From a virus, in IMG/VR virus record IMGVR_UViG_3300044546_001162, positions 1 through 33,360 of that record: DNA of 33,360 bases. One strand, written 5' to 3'. Positions within the stretch are counted from its first letter, which is position 1; every line of letters starts with the position of its first letter. This document shows positions 6,726 to 13,551 of the stretch, in pieces. The position numbers and the translations under genes are program-made. Below the pieces are notes generated by a model. That model was given only the letters and a program-made list of their open reading frames with translations. It did not search any database and had not been told where the DNA came from.

Positions 6726-6936
6726 CCTGTGTTGGAACTAACTAGGCTGGAACCAAGTTGGAACTAAGTTGGAACCAATTAAAAATAGATGTTTCGTGAA
6801 ATGTGGAACCACTTTGGAAGTAGTTTCACCATGTTTTGGAACCAAGTGGTGTGAAACTAACTTTGGAACTAACTTTATAAAGACACCTTTATATTTATAC
6901 ATTCTAAACTTTTTTACTATTTTTATGTTTTTGGTA

Positions 6937-6965
6937 TTGAAGGTAGAAAGGTGGCAAGGTATAAA
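6937..6965 (+). promoter_or_regulatory. Promoter for the post-origin operon
   Basis: TTGAAG (6937-6942) and TATAAA (6960-6965) are 17 bases apart. Transcription would start near 6972, 50 bases before the gene at 7022. The promoter lies at the edge of the AT-rich origin tract, so its transcription may also help open the origin. Confidence 0.65.
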
Positions 6966-7021
6966 TATACGTGTCACCCAGATGGTGGCAAACTAACCAA
7001 CTCTATGCTGGAGTCACCGAA

Positions 7022-7336
7022 ATGAACACCTTACTCGATCAAGATCTATCTGCTGACCATCAGACCCGTCTTCGTGACGGGCTGAGGGATTATGACAACC
7101 ACCAGGTGGAGGAAGAACGCATGGCCAACGAACTGTCTGAACGGTTTAGGCTTGATCGTCAGTCACGTGAAGAAAACCGAGCACGATGGTTGGATCTGAA
7201 CTATCAGGATCTGCAAGCCATCAACAACCTTCTTGATCGTCCTCAGACCACGATTGAGGAAGCCAGAGTTCTGTTGTCACAAGCCATGATCTCATGCTCA
7301 AAGGTTCGTAGCCTGGCCATGGGAGACGACCGATGA
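7022..7336 (+). CDS. Hypothetical early protein, highly charged and helical
   Basis: A 104-residue protein rich in Asp, Glu, Arg and Gln, predicted to be almost wholly helical and perhaps partly coiled coil (about residues 20-65). The ATG at 7022 has GGAG 8 bases upstream; a longer frame from 6971 would begin inside the promoter. No family is recognised. It is first in a run of three coupled small genes leading to the ssDNA-binding protein, so a replication accessory or host-control role is possible. Confidence 0.6.
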   Translation: MNTLLDQDLSADHQTRLRDGLRDYDNHQVEEERMANELSERFRLDRQSREENRARWLDLNYQDLQAINNLLDRPQTTIEEARVLLSQAMISCSKVRSLAMGDDR

Positions 7337-7530
7337 CGATTACACAAGCCGACCTAAAGGCTTTGGAGGTCAAAATTATCAGCCTCAAGAGCCAACTGAC
7401 AACGCTTACTTGGGCGGCTCACATTCCGCTTTCTTTGTCTGATTCTTACGGATCGCCCATGACACCGCATGACGTTGCTGTCCTGAGATCGGAAGTCAAA
7501 TCCTCTGAAGCATTACTGGAGTCAATCTGA
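7333..7530 (+). CDS. Small hypothetical protein with N-terminal coiled-coil character
   Basis: A 65-residue protein coupled to its neighbours at both ends (ATGA at the start, TGATG at the end), with a GGGAG ribosome site upstream. The first 28 residues form an amphipathic helix (LKALEVKIISLKSQL) likely to make a coiled coil; the C-terminal part forms another short helix. No family is recognised. Confidence 0.6.
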   Translation: MTITQADLKALEVKIISLKSQLTTLTWAAHIPLSLSDSYGSPMTPHDVAVLRSEVKSSEALLESI

Positions 7531-7838
7531 TGAGCACCGAAACTGACTGCGTCAAAGCCGAGCTGCGTGACATTGCTGTCCGCTCCTACGAATACGAAAA
7601 ACTTGTCAGGCAAGCAATGGCCGCTCGTGTGGAGCGAGCCAAAGAAAAAGGCGAGAACGCTCGCTGGCTTCTTAAGTACGTGACGTTTGCCGAGGCTGGC
7701 CAGAAACTCGACTGGATCGAGTCTGAGCTGTGCTGGCTGGAAGAGGATGGATTACCACCTGTCCGCCAACATCTTGTCGAACACGCTATCCGCACCGCAA
7801 AGGCTGCGATAGCAAACAGAGCACCGTCATTGGTGTGA
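7530..7838 (+). CDS. Hypothetical early protein
   Basis: A 102-residue protein, mostly helical and rich in Ala, Glu, Arg and Lys, coupled to the upstream gene by a TGATG overlap with GGAG upstream. It has no recognisable catalytic motif, membrane segment or metal site. It ends just before a strong hairpin, so it probably closes this short transcription unit. Confidence 0.6.
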   Translation: MSTETDCVKAELRDIAVRSYEYEKLVRQAMAARVERAKEKGENARWLLKYVTFAEAGQKLDWIESELCWLEEDGLPPVRQHLVEHAIRTAKAAIANRAPSLV

Positions 7839-7849
7839 CTCTCCAGCAC

Positions 7850-7877
7850 CCTGGGCCGAACCTCCCTTCGGCCCAGG
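7850..7877. terminator. Strong hairpin after the small early genes
   Basis: An 11-bp perfect stem CCTGGGCCGAA/TTCGGCCCAGG closes a 6-base loop. No T run follows, so it is not a textbook intrinsic terminator. It may weaken readthrough, block RNA decay or be a leader element for the gene at 7941. Confidence 0.5.
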
Positions 7878-7885
7878 TGAGTTCT

Positions 7886-7930
7886 AAAAGTCTTCAACAG
7901 TTTTCAAAAGTCTTCAAAAGTATTCAAAAG
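7886..7930. repeat. Tandem 10-bp repeats before the ssDNA-binding protein gene
   Basis: Four and a half units of about 10 bases follow the pattern AAAAGTCTTC, with variants AACAGTTTTC and AAAAGTATTC. The last half unit supplies the AAAAGGA ribosome site of the gene at 7941. A 10-base period puts each unit on the same face of the helix. Confidence 0.75.
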
Positions 7931-7940
7931 GACCTGACAG

Positions 7941-8669
7941 ATGAGCACAGCAACCAAGACCGAATCGGTGTACGGGCAAAAGACATGGACGCCACAAGGC
8001 ATCCTGAGCTACCCAAATCTCTTTGAGGCCAAGCCCAACGAGTACAAGCAAAACAGGCTGTTTTATCAGGCCAATATTTTGCTGCTTAAGTCTGAGATGC
8101 CAGATGAGCTGATTGCCGAGATGCAACGGATCTCTGAGATTGCTTTTGGCCAACAATTCCGAAAGCTAACAACGCACACAAACTGTCCGATCAAAGATGG
8201 CGACAAGTTGCTTGATAAGGATGGCAACCTTAAGACCGGCCATGCCGAATCGGGCTGTTGGGTCATATCGGCCAGCACAGGCGAATCAAAGCCACCTATG
8301 GTGATTGACAGGCACGGTAGGCCGATCACAAACCGGAATGAAATCTACGGTGGCTGTATCGGTCAGATGCTGGTAACACCGGCCACTTATAAAGTGACCA
8401 AAAATATTGGCGTATCTCTTTACCTGGTCGCCTTCATGAAGTTGGCCGATGGTGAAAGTTTCGGCGGCTCCACAGGTTTCAATCCTTTATCGGACCTTCC
8501 CAAATCTGTGGAGATCGCGCCACACCTGAGAGGCCGGATGCAAGTTCGGCCAGGTGGTGGAGTGACTGAGACGGATGCGGATCGGGGTATGAAACAACAT
8601 CTTGACCAGACTCGCACAAATGGCCACGCATTTGATCCACACGATGAAGTTGATGGAGTGCCTTTCTGA
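7941..8669 (+). CDS. Single-stranded DNA-binding protein (DUF2815, T7 gp2.5-like)
   Basis: A 242-residue protein. Residues about 15-190 match the DUF2815 plan: 'LSYPNLFEAK', then PIKDGDK, a GCWVISAST strand, PITNRNEIYGGCIGQM, and LVAFMKLADGESFGGS. This family has an OB fold and coats single strands during phage replication. The C-terminus is acidic (DPHDEVDGVPF), as in many SSB proteins that recruit partners through an acidic tail. The start has an AAGGA site; tandem 10-bp repeats lie immediately upstream. It follows the origin and primase-helicase, in keeping with a replication role. Confidence 0.85.
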   Translation: MSTATKTESVYGQKTWTPQGILSYPNLFEAKPNEYKQNRLFYQANILLLKSEMPDELIAEMQRISEIAFGQQFRKLTTHTNCPIKDGDKLLDKDGNLKTGHAESGCWVISASTGESKPPMVIDRHGRPITNRNEIYGGCIGQMLVTPATYKVTKNIGVSLYLVAFMKLADGESFGGSTGFNPLSDLPKSVEIAPHLRGRMQVRPGGGVTETDADRGMKQHLDQTRTNGHAFDPHDEVDGVPF

Positions 8670-9037
8670 TGGTCACTTCCATGCAAATTATCTTTGCCGC
8701 CAGAACAGGTCAATCTGTTCTGGCGGGATCTGAGCGAGCCAGGCACCGTGAACGACTGCTTTCAACTATGGACGGTGTGAGATCAGCCGATCCGGCATAT
8801 CTGAGACCTCACAATATTCGCTGGCGGAAGTTGCTCAAAGCCGAGCTGCTCACGACCAGGGCGACACTGAGGGCAGAACATCCAGAATGGACAGAAGAAA
8901 AGCTGGATTGGGAAAGTTCGCCTTACTCACCTGAAAAACTGGTGAGTGTTGGTAAAGACAAAGACGGCAACGATTTTCTAGTGAGTGAATCACAGGCGCT
9001 AGGCCGGTGGTCACCTTACCCAGACTCCAAGGATTAA
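8669..9037 (+). CDS. Hypothetical protein
   Basis: A 122-residue basic protein starting at a TGATG overlap with the SSB gene and translated with it. It is rich in Arg in the first half and has a tryptophan-rich second half (HPEWTEEKLDWE, GRWSPYP). No known motif is visible. An ATG at 8681 is a possible alternative start. Its linkage to the SSB gene suggests a DNA-related accessory role, but nothing in the sequence shows one. Confidence 0.6.
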   Translation: MVTSMQIIFAARTGQSVLAGSERARHRERLLSTMDGVRSADPAYLRPHNIRWRKLLKAELLTTRATLRAEHPEWTEEKLDWESSPYSPEKLVSVGKDKDGNDFLVSESQALGRWSPYPDSKD

Positions 9038-9039
9038 TC

Positions 9040-9294
9040 ATGACCAAGACAGATTTAGAGTTCATTCACGACGAGATGGACAGGTTCAAAAAGCAAACGA
9101 ATCCGATCCTGACCATTTCGCCAGGTGAATTCCTGGACGACCAAGAATCGGCAGTTGTGGAACGCTTTGCACTGGATGTGATCAGAGCCATCAGAGGCTT
9201 TCGAGTCTCGTCCAGTCGAGTGGTTTTGCCTAAGGTTGTGACTGTTGCGGACGTGGACGAGTACTGTGCCGAATCAATCCCGTCAGGCCGCTGA
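9040..9294 (+). CDS. Hypothetical protein
   Basis: An 84-residue protein. The ATG at 9040 is chosen because AAGGA lies about 7 bases upstream and it starts 2 bases after the preceding stop; a longer frame from 9007 overlaps that gene. It is acidic at the N-terminus with a central helix (VVERFALDVIRAIRGF) and a C-terminal VVTVADVDEYC segment. No family is recognised. It is the last coding gene before a 396-base non-coding stretch. Confidence 0.55.
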   Translation: MTKTDLEFIHDEMDRFKKQTNPILTISPGEFLDDQESAVVERFALDVIRAIRGFRVSSSRVVLPKVVTVADVDEYCAESIPSGR

Positions 9295-9427
9295 GATTTG
9301 GTGAGACTTGGACTCCGGTGACGCATAGCGGCGGCATCTGTGGCGATTTTCATGAGCGCGATCAGTAATGAGCAGATGTCAAACGGGATTCATGGATGGT
9401 GATGGTGGCCAAGGATGGCATTCATTT

Positions 9428-9508
9428 GTCGTGTCTGGTGCATTAGAGAAATGGCCAATCAACCTTAAGGAACTCTCTAATGATTCCGGTTCGAATCCGG
9501 ATCACGAC
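9428..9508 (+). ncRNA. tRNA-like RNA with acceptor and T arm but no D arm
   Basis: GTCGTG (9428-9433) pairs with CACGAC (9503-9508) as an acceptor-like stem. A perfect T arm follows the usual rule: TCCGG, loop TTCGAAT, CCGGA (9485-9501). In place of D and anticodon arms there is a 9-bp stem CATTAGAGA/TCTCTAATG (9441-9449 with 9474-9482) closing a 24-base loop that contains CCTTAAGG. Position 7:66 would be a T-T mismatch and no CCA is encoded. The layout recalls the tRNA-like domain of tmRNA, but a decayed or unusual tRNA is equally possible. No anticodon can be assigned. Confidence 0.45.
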
Positions 9509-9634
9509 TTGTCAGGGGCTAACGATATCCAGCCTGCTGACAGACTCCTAGTTGGTCGGATTCGAGTTTGTTTATCCAGCATCATGTTGGGCAGACTCAC
9601 AAGAATCGCACGGGGAGTTGACTGATCATACTCC

Positions 9635-9658
9635 GCCGGGAGTTTTACCACTCCCGGC
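9635..9658. promoter_or_regulatory. Hairpin in the csrA leader
   Basis: GCCGGGAGT/ACTCCCGGC forms a 9-bp stem with a 6-base loop TTTACC, 33 bases before the csrA start. The upstream GGGGAGT (about 9612-9618) can also pair with ACTCC at 9630-9634, so two hairpins compete. GGA motifs, the core of CsrA sites, occur in the leader and in the ribosome site. No T run follows, so a simple terminator is less likely. Confidence 0.5.
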
Positions 9659-9690
9659 ATCAAATCAAACGCATCACGGAGGCTACAGCC

Positions 9691-9882
9691 ATTTTAGTGC
9701 TATCACGGAAGAAAAATGAAGTTCTTATGATTGGTGACAACGTAAGTATCACCATCGTCGAGATTCGAGGCGACAAGATCAAACTCGGAATTGTTGCGCC
9801 CCCAGATGTCACAGTGGATCGGCTGGAAGTTTGGAAGGCGAAACAACTAGCGGAAATAATAAGAGAATTAAAGGACAATTAA
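9691..9882 (+). CDS. csrA: CsrA-family RNA-binding translational regulator, apparent AUU start
   Basis: A 63-residue CsrA. The motifs LVLSRKKNE, IGDNV, EIRGDKIKLGI and AP-DV-V are all present. CsrA dimers bind GGA in mRNA leaders and change translation or stability. The usual MLVLSRK N-terminus, strand 1 with RNA-contact residues, is recovered only if translation begins at ATT 9691, 8 bases after GGAGG. The GTG at 9697 would lose two residues of that strand and lies 14 bases from the ribosome site. No ATG, GTG or TTG lies in frame closer upstream. The ribosome site itself contains ACGGA, so autorepression is plausible. Its stop overlaps the next gene's start (TAATG). Confidence 0.87.
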   Translation: MLVLSRKKNEVLMIGDNVSITIVEIRGDKIKLGIVAPPDVTVDRLEVWKAKQLAEIIRELKDN

Positions 9883-10697
9883 TGTACGAACTACGGATAG
9901 ACCAGATCCAAATGCTTGATGAACTTCAGTCGCGTGCTTCCACTCATTGGGAGCACGTTGACGAGCTTGTTGAATTGCTCCAATCCGGTGGACAATTCAA
10001 AGAGCCTCCTGTTGTATTTCGGCAAGGGCATGACGGAGATGAATACTTCTTAGCTGACGGTTTTCACCGTGTTCATGCCTACAAAAAGGCTGGCATTGAA
10101 TCCGCAATCTTTGATGTGCGGGCTGGTGGGACGACTGCATTCAGACATGCAAAACTTTGGTCGATCCAATCAAATATTACCCACGGCCTTAGGCGGTCAA
10201 ATGCTGACAAGAGGCGTGCCGTTGAAATGCTTCTGGCTGATGAAGAGTGGTCATCCAAATCAGATCGTTGGATCGCTGAGACGGCTGGGGTCAGTCACAC
10301 AACAGTGCAACGAACAAAAGAACTGGCACATTGTGCCAGTTCGACTGGTACGGGAACTAGTTCCCCTAAAACGGGAAAGGATGGAAAGAAGCGATTAACT
10401 CAAAATAAGCCACCAGCAAAGAAGTCTGGCCCTGTACTTCACTGTAAACTGTGCAATCAGTCCTTTAGAGAGTCGGAGGGTGATTGCCCACGGTGCTTTC
10501 CACCGGAAGCGGAAACAGTTCTTGCGGTCACTAACAGCGAAGAATCCGAATATAGGCAATGGGTGCTTGAACAGATTGGCGGCTATGTTTTTAATGCGAG
10601 AATGACTTGGTCGCAGATAGACCTAATGTGGTTGAAAAAACAGATGAATAGTTTGTTTATCTGCGAAATACCTGAGCATGAAAGAGAAGTCGTCTAA
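9882..10697 (+). CDS. ParB/StrR-like protein with HTH and zinc ribbon
   Basis: A 271-residue protein, coupled to csrA by TAATG. Residues about 5-80 form a ParB/Srx-like domain with the signature ADGFHR (58-63). Then comes 'THGLRRSNADKRRAV' (100-114) and a helix-turn-helix (AETAGVSHTTVQR), the layout of proteins often annotated as StrR-like ParB regulators. A basic linker leads to a zinc ribbon with C188, C191, C202 and C205. The ParB fold can bind CTP, act as a nuclease or only bind DNA; the sequence does not settle which. Followed 2 bases later by the GHKL ATPase gene, suggesting a joint function. Confidence 0.8.
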   Translation: MYELRIDQIQMLDELQSRASTHWEHVDELVELLQSGGQFKEPPVVFRQGHDGDEYFLADGFHRVHAYKKAGIESAIFDVRAGGTTAFRHAKLWSIQSNITHGLRRSNADKRRAVEMLLADEEWSSKSDRWIAETAGVSHTTVQRTKELAHCASSTGTGTSSPKTGKDGKKRLTQNKPPAKKSGPVLHCKLCNQSFRESEGDCPRCFPPEAETVLAVTNSEESEYRQWVLEQIGGYVFNARMTWSQIDLMWLKKQMNSLFICEIPEHEREVV

Positions 10698-10699
10698 AC

Positions 10700-12118
10700 A
10701 TGAATACGGTATTAATGCAGATAAACCCGATTGGACTCATACGTTCTAACGTACAACAAAAAAGACAAAAGCCAATTCAAGGACTATGCGAGTTTATTGA
10801 CAACAGCTTGAGTGCCGGGGCGACTGCTATTGATCTATTCTGGATCGGGAAACTCTTAGAAATCATAGACAATGGGATTGGGACTGACAGGCCAGATATT
10901 ATTTTGACTCCAGCGATTTCTAGGCCAATAGATCCAACTTCAAAATATGGTATGGGCGCTGCTATGTCTGCAATCATTCTTTCGCAATGGGGAAACATTA
11001 CCGTTGCTTCTACGGATTACAGCAAAAACACATATTCATGTAAAATGGATTGGTCTAAATACAGGGATCGACAAGAAGGCGAAGTCCGTATTGGTGAGGT
11101 GAAACGCGAAAAATCAAATTCTCAGAGCACAGGGACGGTCATAACGATCAGTGACGCTAAAAAAATCCCCAAAGACGCTCACGACGCAATAATATCGGGA
11201 ATTTCATTTCGATATGCTTCGGCTATCAGGGCTGGCGTCAAGATAAATTACAGGCATTCGGCTTCACCTAAATCAACCCCCACGGTAATTACAATTCCTG
11301 CGTGGGAAAGGCCAAAGATGTCTTATAGTCGCACAGCTTTTGTTGACATGGGAGGCATCCTTGGGAAAGTAGAGGTTTTCTGTGGCATAGTGGATGGCAA
11401 AAACGAAAAGCCCGGTTTTAATTCTTATTGGGGGAAACGAATCCTTAAGGAGCGTGATAGCGGACCATGCGAGATCGCAGGTGTGTCGACTGCTAATATC
11501 TATGGAGAAATCATGCTTGATCATGCGAAATTCCCTTATGTCAATGTCACAAAAGATGATTTCAGCAACGATTACGATCCAGATTCATTTTACTCTCTCA
11601 TAGCCAAAGAGTTTTCTGATGTGTTTGAGAAAGCAAAGACTGAAGGAGAAACAATAGAGATTCGAAATTTGTCAGACGAAGTGTCAAATGATTTAACAAG
11701 TCTATTGGGTGGATCAAAAGAGAAAAGAGATAAATCAGGCCAAGAAAATCAAAATGATTCGCCTATTGCAACGCATACTGGAATTGAAAGGCTTTCAGCA
11801 AGCAAATTGCACAAAACTGGAAGAATTGGAAACAGTAGAGAAAAGTTTCCGCTTCAAGTGCGAATTACGCCAACAAGGTCGATTGAAGTTTCAGTCCGAG
11901 CTGATATGGGCCGTGTTGCATGGGATATTCAGTGGAATCCAGACTTATTCCCTCACGGAGAAAAAGATAAGGGGTCTTTGTATATCTCAGCCCTTGGAGC
12001 AATGTCTAAGACGTTAGCTGACAGGCTGCGATGTGAAAGAAACGGCCAATTAAATATCAGTTTTACTGATATATCTTACGAAGGCATTTTTACTCGTCTT
12101 GTTCAAGGATACTCATGA
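10700..12118 (+). CDS. GHKL-fold ATPase (MORC/MutL/Hsp90-like)
   Basis: A 472-residue protein. The N-terminal 100 residues carry the GHKL nucleotide site: N box E31-x-x-D34-N35 (EFIDNS), DNGIG at 57-61, and a glycine lid KYGMGAAMS at 82-90. A second, S5-like domain and a charged C-terminal part (about 340-390, rich in Lys, Glu, Ser) follow. The sequence resembles MORC or MutL-type ATPases more than histidine kinases, as no kinase domain is seen. Coding bases are markedly AT-rich against the neighbours (one 60-base line is about one-third GC), a sign of later acquisition. The role is unknown. Pairing with a ParB-like gene recalls conflict or DNA-modification islands. Confidence 0.75.
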   Translation: MNTVLMQINPIGLIRSNVQQKRQKPIQGLCEFIDNSLSAGATAIDLFWIGKLLEIIDNGIGTDRPDIILTPAISRPIDPTSKYGMGAAMSAIILSQWGNITVASTDYSKNTYSCKMDWSKYRDRQEGEVRIGEVKREKSNSQSTGTVITISDAKKIPKDAHDAIISGISFRYASAIRAGVKINYRHSASPKSTPTVITIPAWERPKMSYSRTAFVDMGGILGKVEVFCGIVDGKNEKPGFNSYWGKRILKERDSGPCEIAGVSTANIYGEIMLDHAKFPYVNVTKDDFSNDYDPDSFYSLIAKEFSDVFEKAKTEGETIEIRNLSDEVSNDLTSLLGGSKEKRDKSGQENQNDSPIATHTGIERLSASKLHKTGRIGNSREKFPLQVRITPTRSIEVSVRADMGRVAWDIQWNPDLFPHGEKDKGSLYISALGAMSKTLADRLRCERNGQLNISFTDISYEGIFTRLVQGYS

Positions 12119-12879
12119 ACATCATCAACGCTCCATCCGTCTACCTGGTCGGCAAACAAGAACTCAACAGCCTTGATTGTGCCGAGTTCCTTGAAGCCCA
12201 CGGAGTCGAACACTGGAACAGCGACACCGACAATGCTAGCGAGCATCTCGTGGAGATCGCTGGCCGATTGTGCTACATGAGCTTTGCCAAGCCTCGACCA
12301 GGTGGGAACAAGGCTTATATTGACCATATCTTGGAAGTGGGCCACGGCTCAGTTCTGGAGCATGCTGTTTACTCGATGATCTTCACTGGTGTTTCCAGAT
12401 CACTGACTCACGAGCTGGTCAGGCATCGTGCTGGCATGAGCTATTCACAGCTAAGTCAACGATATGTGGACGAATCAGACTGTGCGTTTGTGCGACCACC
12501 AGGCATCAAGCCGGGAAGCACGCCAGAAGCGATCTGGGCTCAGGCCATTGGCCGAGCGCAGGGACATTACGAGGCGCTGTGCGAAACTCTGGAATACAAC
12601 GACTTTGCCGACATCGACAGCCCGACACTTCGACGCAAGAAATCTCGCGAGGCCGCTCGCGCTGTCCTGCCGAACTGTACCGAAACCAAGATCTTTGTCA
12701 CTGGCAATGCCAGAGCATGGCGGCACTTCTTGGAATTACGTGGTTCGATCCATGCGGATGCGGAGATACAAAGGCTGGCCATTGCTGTACTGGAAGTGCT
12801 TCAAGCTGAATCGCCAAACCTGTTTGGAGATTACACGGTGACGGATCAAGGGATTGAAACGATCTGGAGGAAAGTATGA
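12115..12879 (+). CDS. thyX: Flavin-dependent thymidylate synthase
   Basis: A 254-residue ThyX, which makes dTMP from dUMP using methylene-tetrahydrofolate and FAD. The signature RHRAGMSYSQLSQRY lies at residues 103-117; here the serine follows RHR by 8 residues, one more than the textbook RHRx7S. HGSVLEH (77-83) and the C-terminal arginine motif EAARAVLP are also visible. It overlaps the GHKL gene by ATGA and the next small gene by ATGA. Phages carry ThyX to supply dTTP during replication. Base composition returns to the genome norm here. Confidence 0.93.
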   Translation: MNIINAPSVYLVGKQELNSLDCAEFLEAHGVEHWNSDTDNASEHLVEIAGRLCYMSFAKPRPGGNKAYIDHILEVGHGSVLEHAVYSMIFTGVSRSLTHELVRHRAGMSYSQLSQRYVDESDCAFVRPPGIKPGSTPEAIWAQAIGRAQGHYEALCETLEYNDFADIDSPTLRRKKSREAARAVLPNCTETKIFVTGNARAWRHFLELRGSIHADAEIQRLAIAVLEVLQAESPNLFGDYTVTDQGIETIWRKV

Positions 12880-13073
12880 ACGAGATGCAAAGGCTGATGG
12901 GAGAAGAGATTGAACGCCTTCAAACAAGGGTGGAAGAACTTGAGGCCGAGTTGGCTAGGCGTCCTATTGTTTACATCGCCAAGCTCCCCAATGCTAAAAA
13001 GTGGTTTGCAACCGTTCCGATTTATGACGTTGAATTTGAGATTTACACGAGGGAACAGAATGAAAGTCCTTAG
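12876..13073 (+). CDS. Small coiled-coil protein
   Basis: A 65-residue protein, coupled to thyX by ATGA with GGAGG upstream. Residues 1-28 are an ideal coiled coil (MNEMQRLMGEEIERLQTRV and so on, with leucines in heptads). The remainder, from IVYIAKLP on, forms a short beta-like unit ending in YTREQNE. No family is recognised. Its end overlaps rusA by 14 bases. Confidence 0.65.
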   Translation: MNEMQRLMGEEIERLQTRVEELEAELARRPIVYIAKLPNAKKWFATVPIYDVEFEIYTREQNESP

Positions 13074-13551
13074 CCACACATTGAATAGCATTTCCTTCAC
13101 TGTCCTAGGCAAGCCATCGCCATCAGGCTCAAAGAAAGCATTCCAGCACAGCAAGACCGGAAAGATTGTTGTGGTTGATACGGCAAAAGGTAAAGCCAAA
13201 TGGCAAACGCTGTGCAAGCGAGCTGCGACTACAGCCGTGAAGGAATCGGGCTGGGGGTGTGCATCAGGGCCAATCAATCTGCAAGTCCTGTTTACATTTG
13301 CAAGACCTAAAGCACATTTCCGGACTGGCAAGAATTCAGCCATTATGAAGCCGACAGCACCATTCTGGCACACTCAGAAACCGGATAGAACAAAGCTGTT
13401 GCGGTGCTTGGAAGATGCTTTCAAAGGTGTGCTCTGGAAGGATGACAGTCAGGTGATTTCGGGAGAGGCTCGCAAATGTTGGGGCGATGAGGATTCGGCT
13501 TTTGTCATCGTTGAAACTGTGGAGCAACCAAATGAAATCCAAGCGAGCTGA
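13060..13551 (+). CDS. rusA: RusA-family Holliday junction resolvase
   Basis: A 163-residue protein. The beta-rich N-terminus (SFTVLGKPSPSG) and the motif KPDRTKLLRCLEDAFKGVLWKDDSQV at 107-132 are typical of RusA. RusA dimers cut four-way junctions using aspartates; D109, D119 and D128-D129 are present, while the second aspartate of the common KPDxD motif is Thr111. Similar KPDxTK forms occur in other phage RusA proteins, so activity is not excluded. The ATG at 13060 is chosen over longer frames because homology begins there and GAGGGA lies upstream. It probably resolves recombination intermediates before packaging. Confidence 0.82.
   Translation: MKVLSHTLNSISFTVLGKPSPSGSKKAFQHSKTGKIVVVDTAKGKAKWQTLCKRAATTAVKESGWGCASGPINLQVLFTFARPKAHFRTGKNSAIMKPTAPFWHTQKPDRTKLLRCLEDAFKGVLWKDDSQVISGEARKCWGDEDSAFVIVETVEQPNEIQAS

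Larger units (their letters stand above)
6669..6990. other. ori: Probable replication origin: iterons, palindrome and AT-rich tract
   Basis: Twelve copies of a TTGGAAC-type core lie in about 200 bases. Four are in reverse orientation (starting at 6669, 6675, 6693 and 6700). Eight are forward (6732, 6747, 6758, 6769, 6803, 6814, 6836 and 6863). The units at 6747, 6758 and 6769 are spaced exactly 11 bases apart, about one DNA turn. Between the two orientations is the perfect palindrome GGGGTATATATACCCC at 6710-6725. An AT-rich tract follows (about 6870-6990), suitable for strand opening. The position directly after the primase-helicase fits an origin. This stretch is otherwise gene-free from 6694 to 7021. 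Confidence 0.75.
9295..9690. other. Non-coding region with tRNA-like element and csrA leader
   Basis: No convincing protein gene is seen. An 85-residue frame at 9368-9625 has no ribosome site and runs straight through the tRNA-like fold. The region holds that fold (9428-9508), a TGTCAG/CTGACA stem near 9510-9545, two competing hairpins (about 9611-9636, and 9635-9658), and the csrA ribosome site GGAGG at 9678-9682. Confidence 0.6.

Noticed and set aside
6769-6996. A 75-residue protein in the origin, and the opposite 79-residue frame at 6738-6977
   Set aside because: Both are made of iteron and AT-rich sequence read as codons and lack ribosome sites.
7850-7877. A standard intrinsic terminator
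   Set aside because: The 11-bp stem is strong but no T run follows; kept as a terminator-like hairpin with lower confidence.
7886-7930. A CRISPR array
   Set aside because: Units are only about 10 bases with no spacers, and no cas gene exists in the genome.
9428-9509. An ordinary tRNA
   Set aside because: Acceptor and T arms are good, but no D arm or 7-base anticodon loop could be drawn; a 9-bp stem occupies that part and no CCA is encoded. Kept only as a tRNA-like RNA.
9368-9625. An 85-residue protein gene
   Set aside because: No ribosome site precedes it, its composition is unremarkable, and it runs through the tRNA-like fold and the TGTCAG stem, so it is probably a chance frame.
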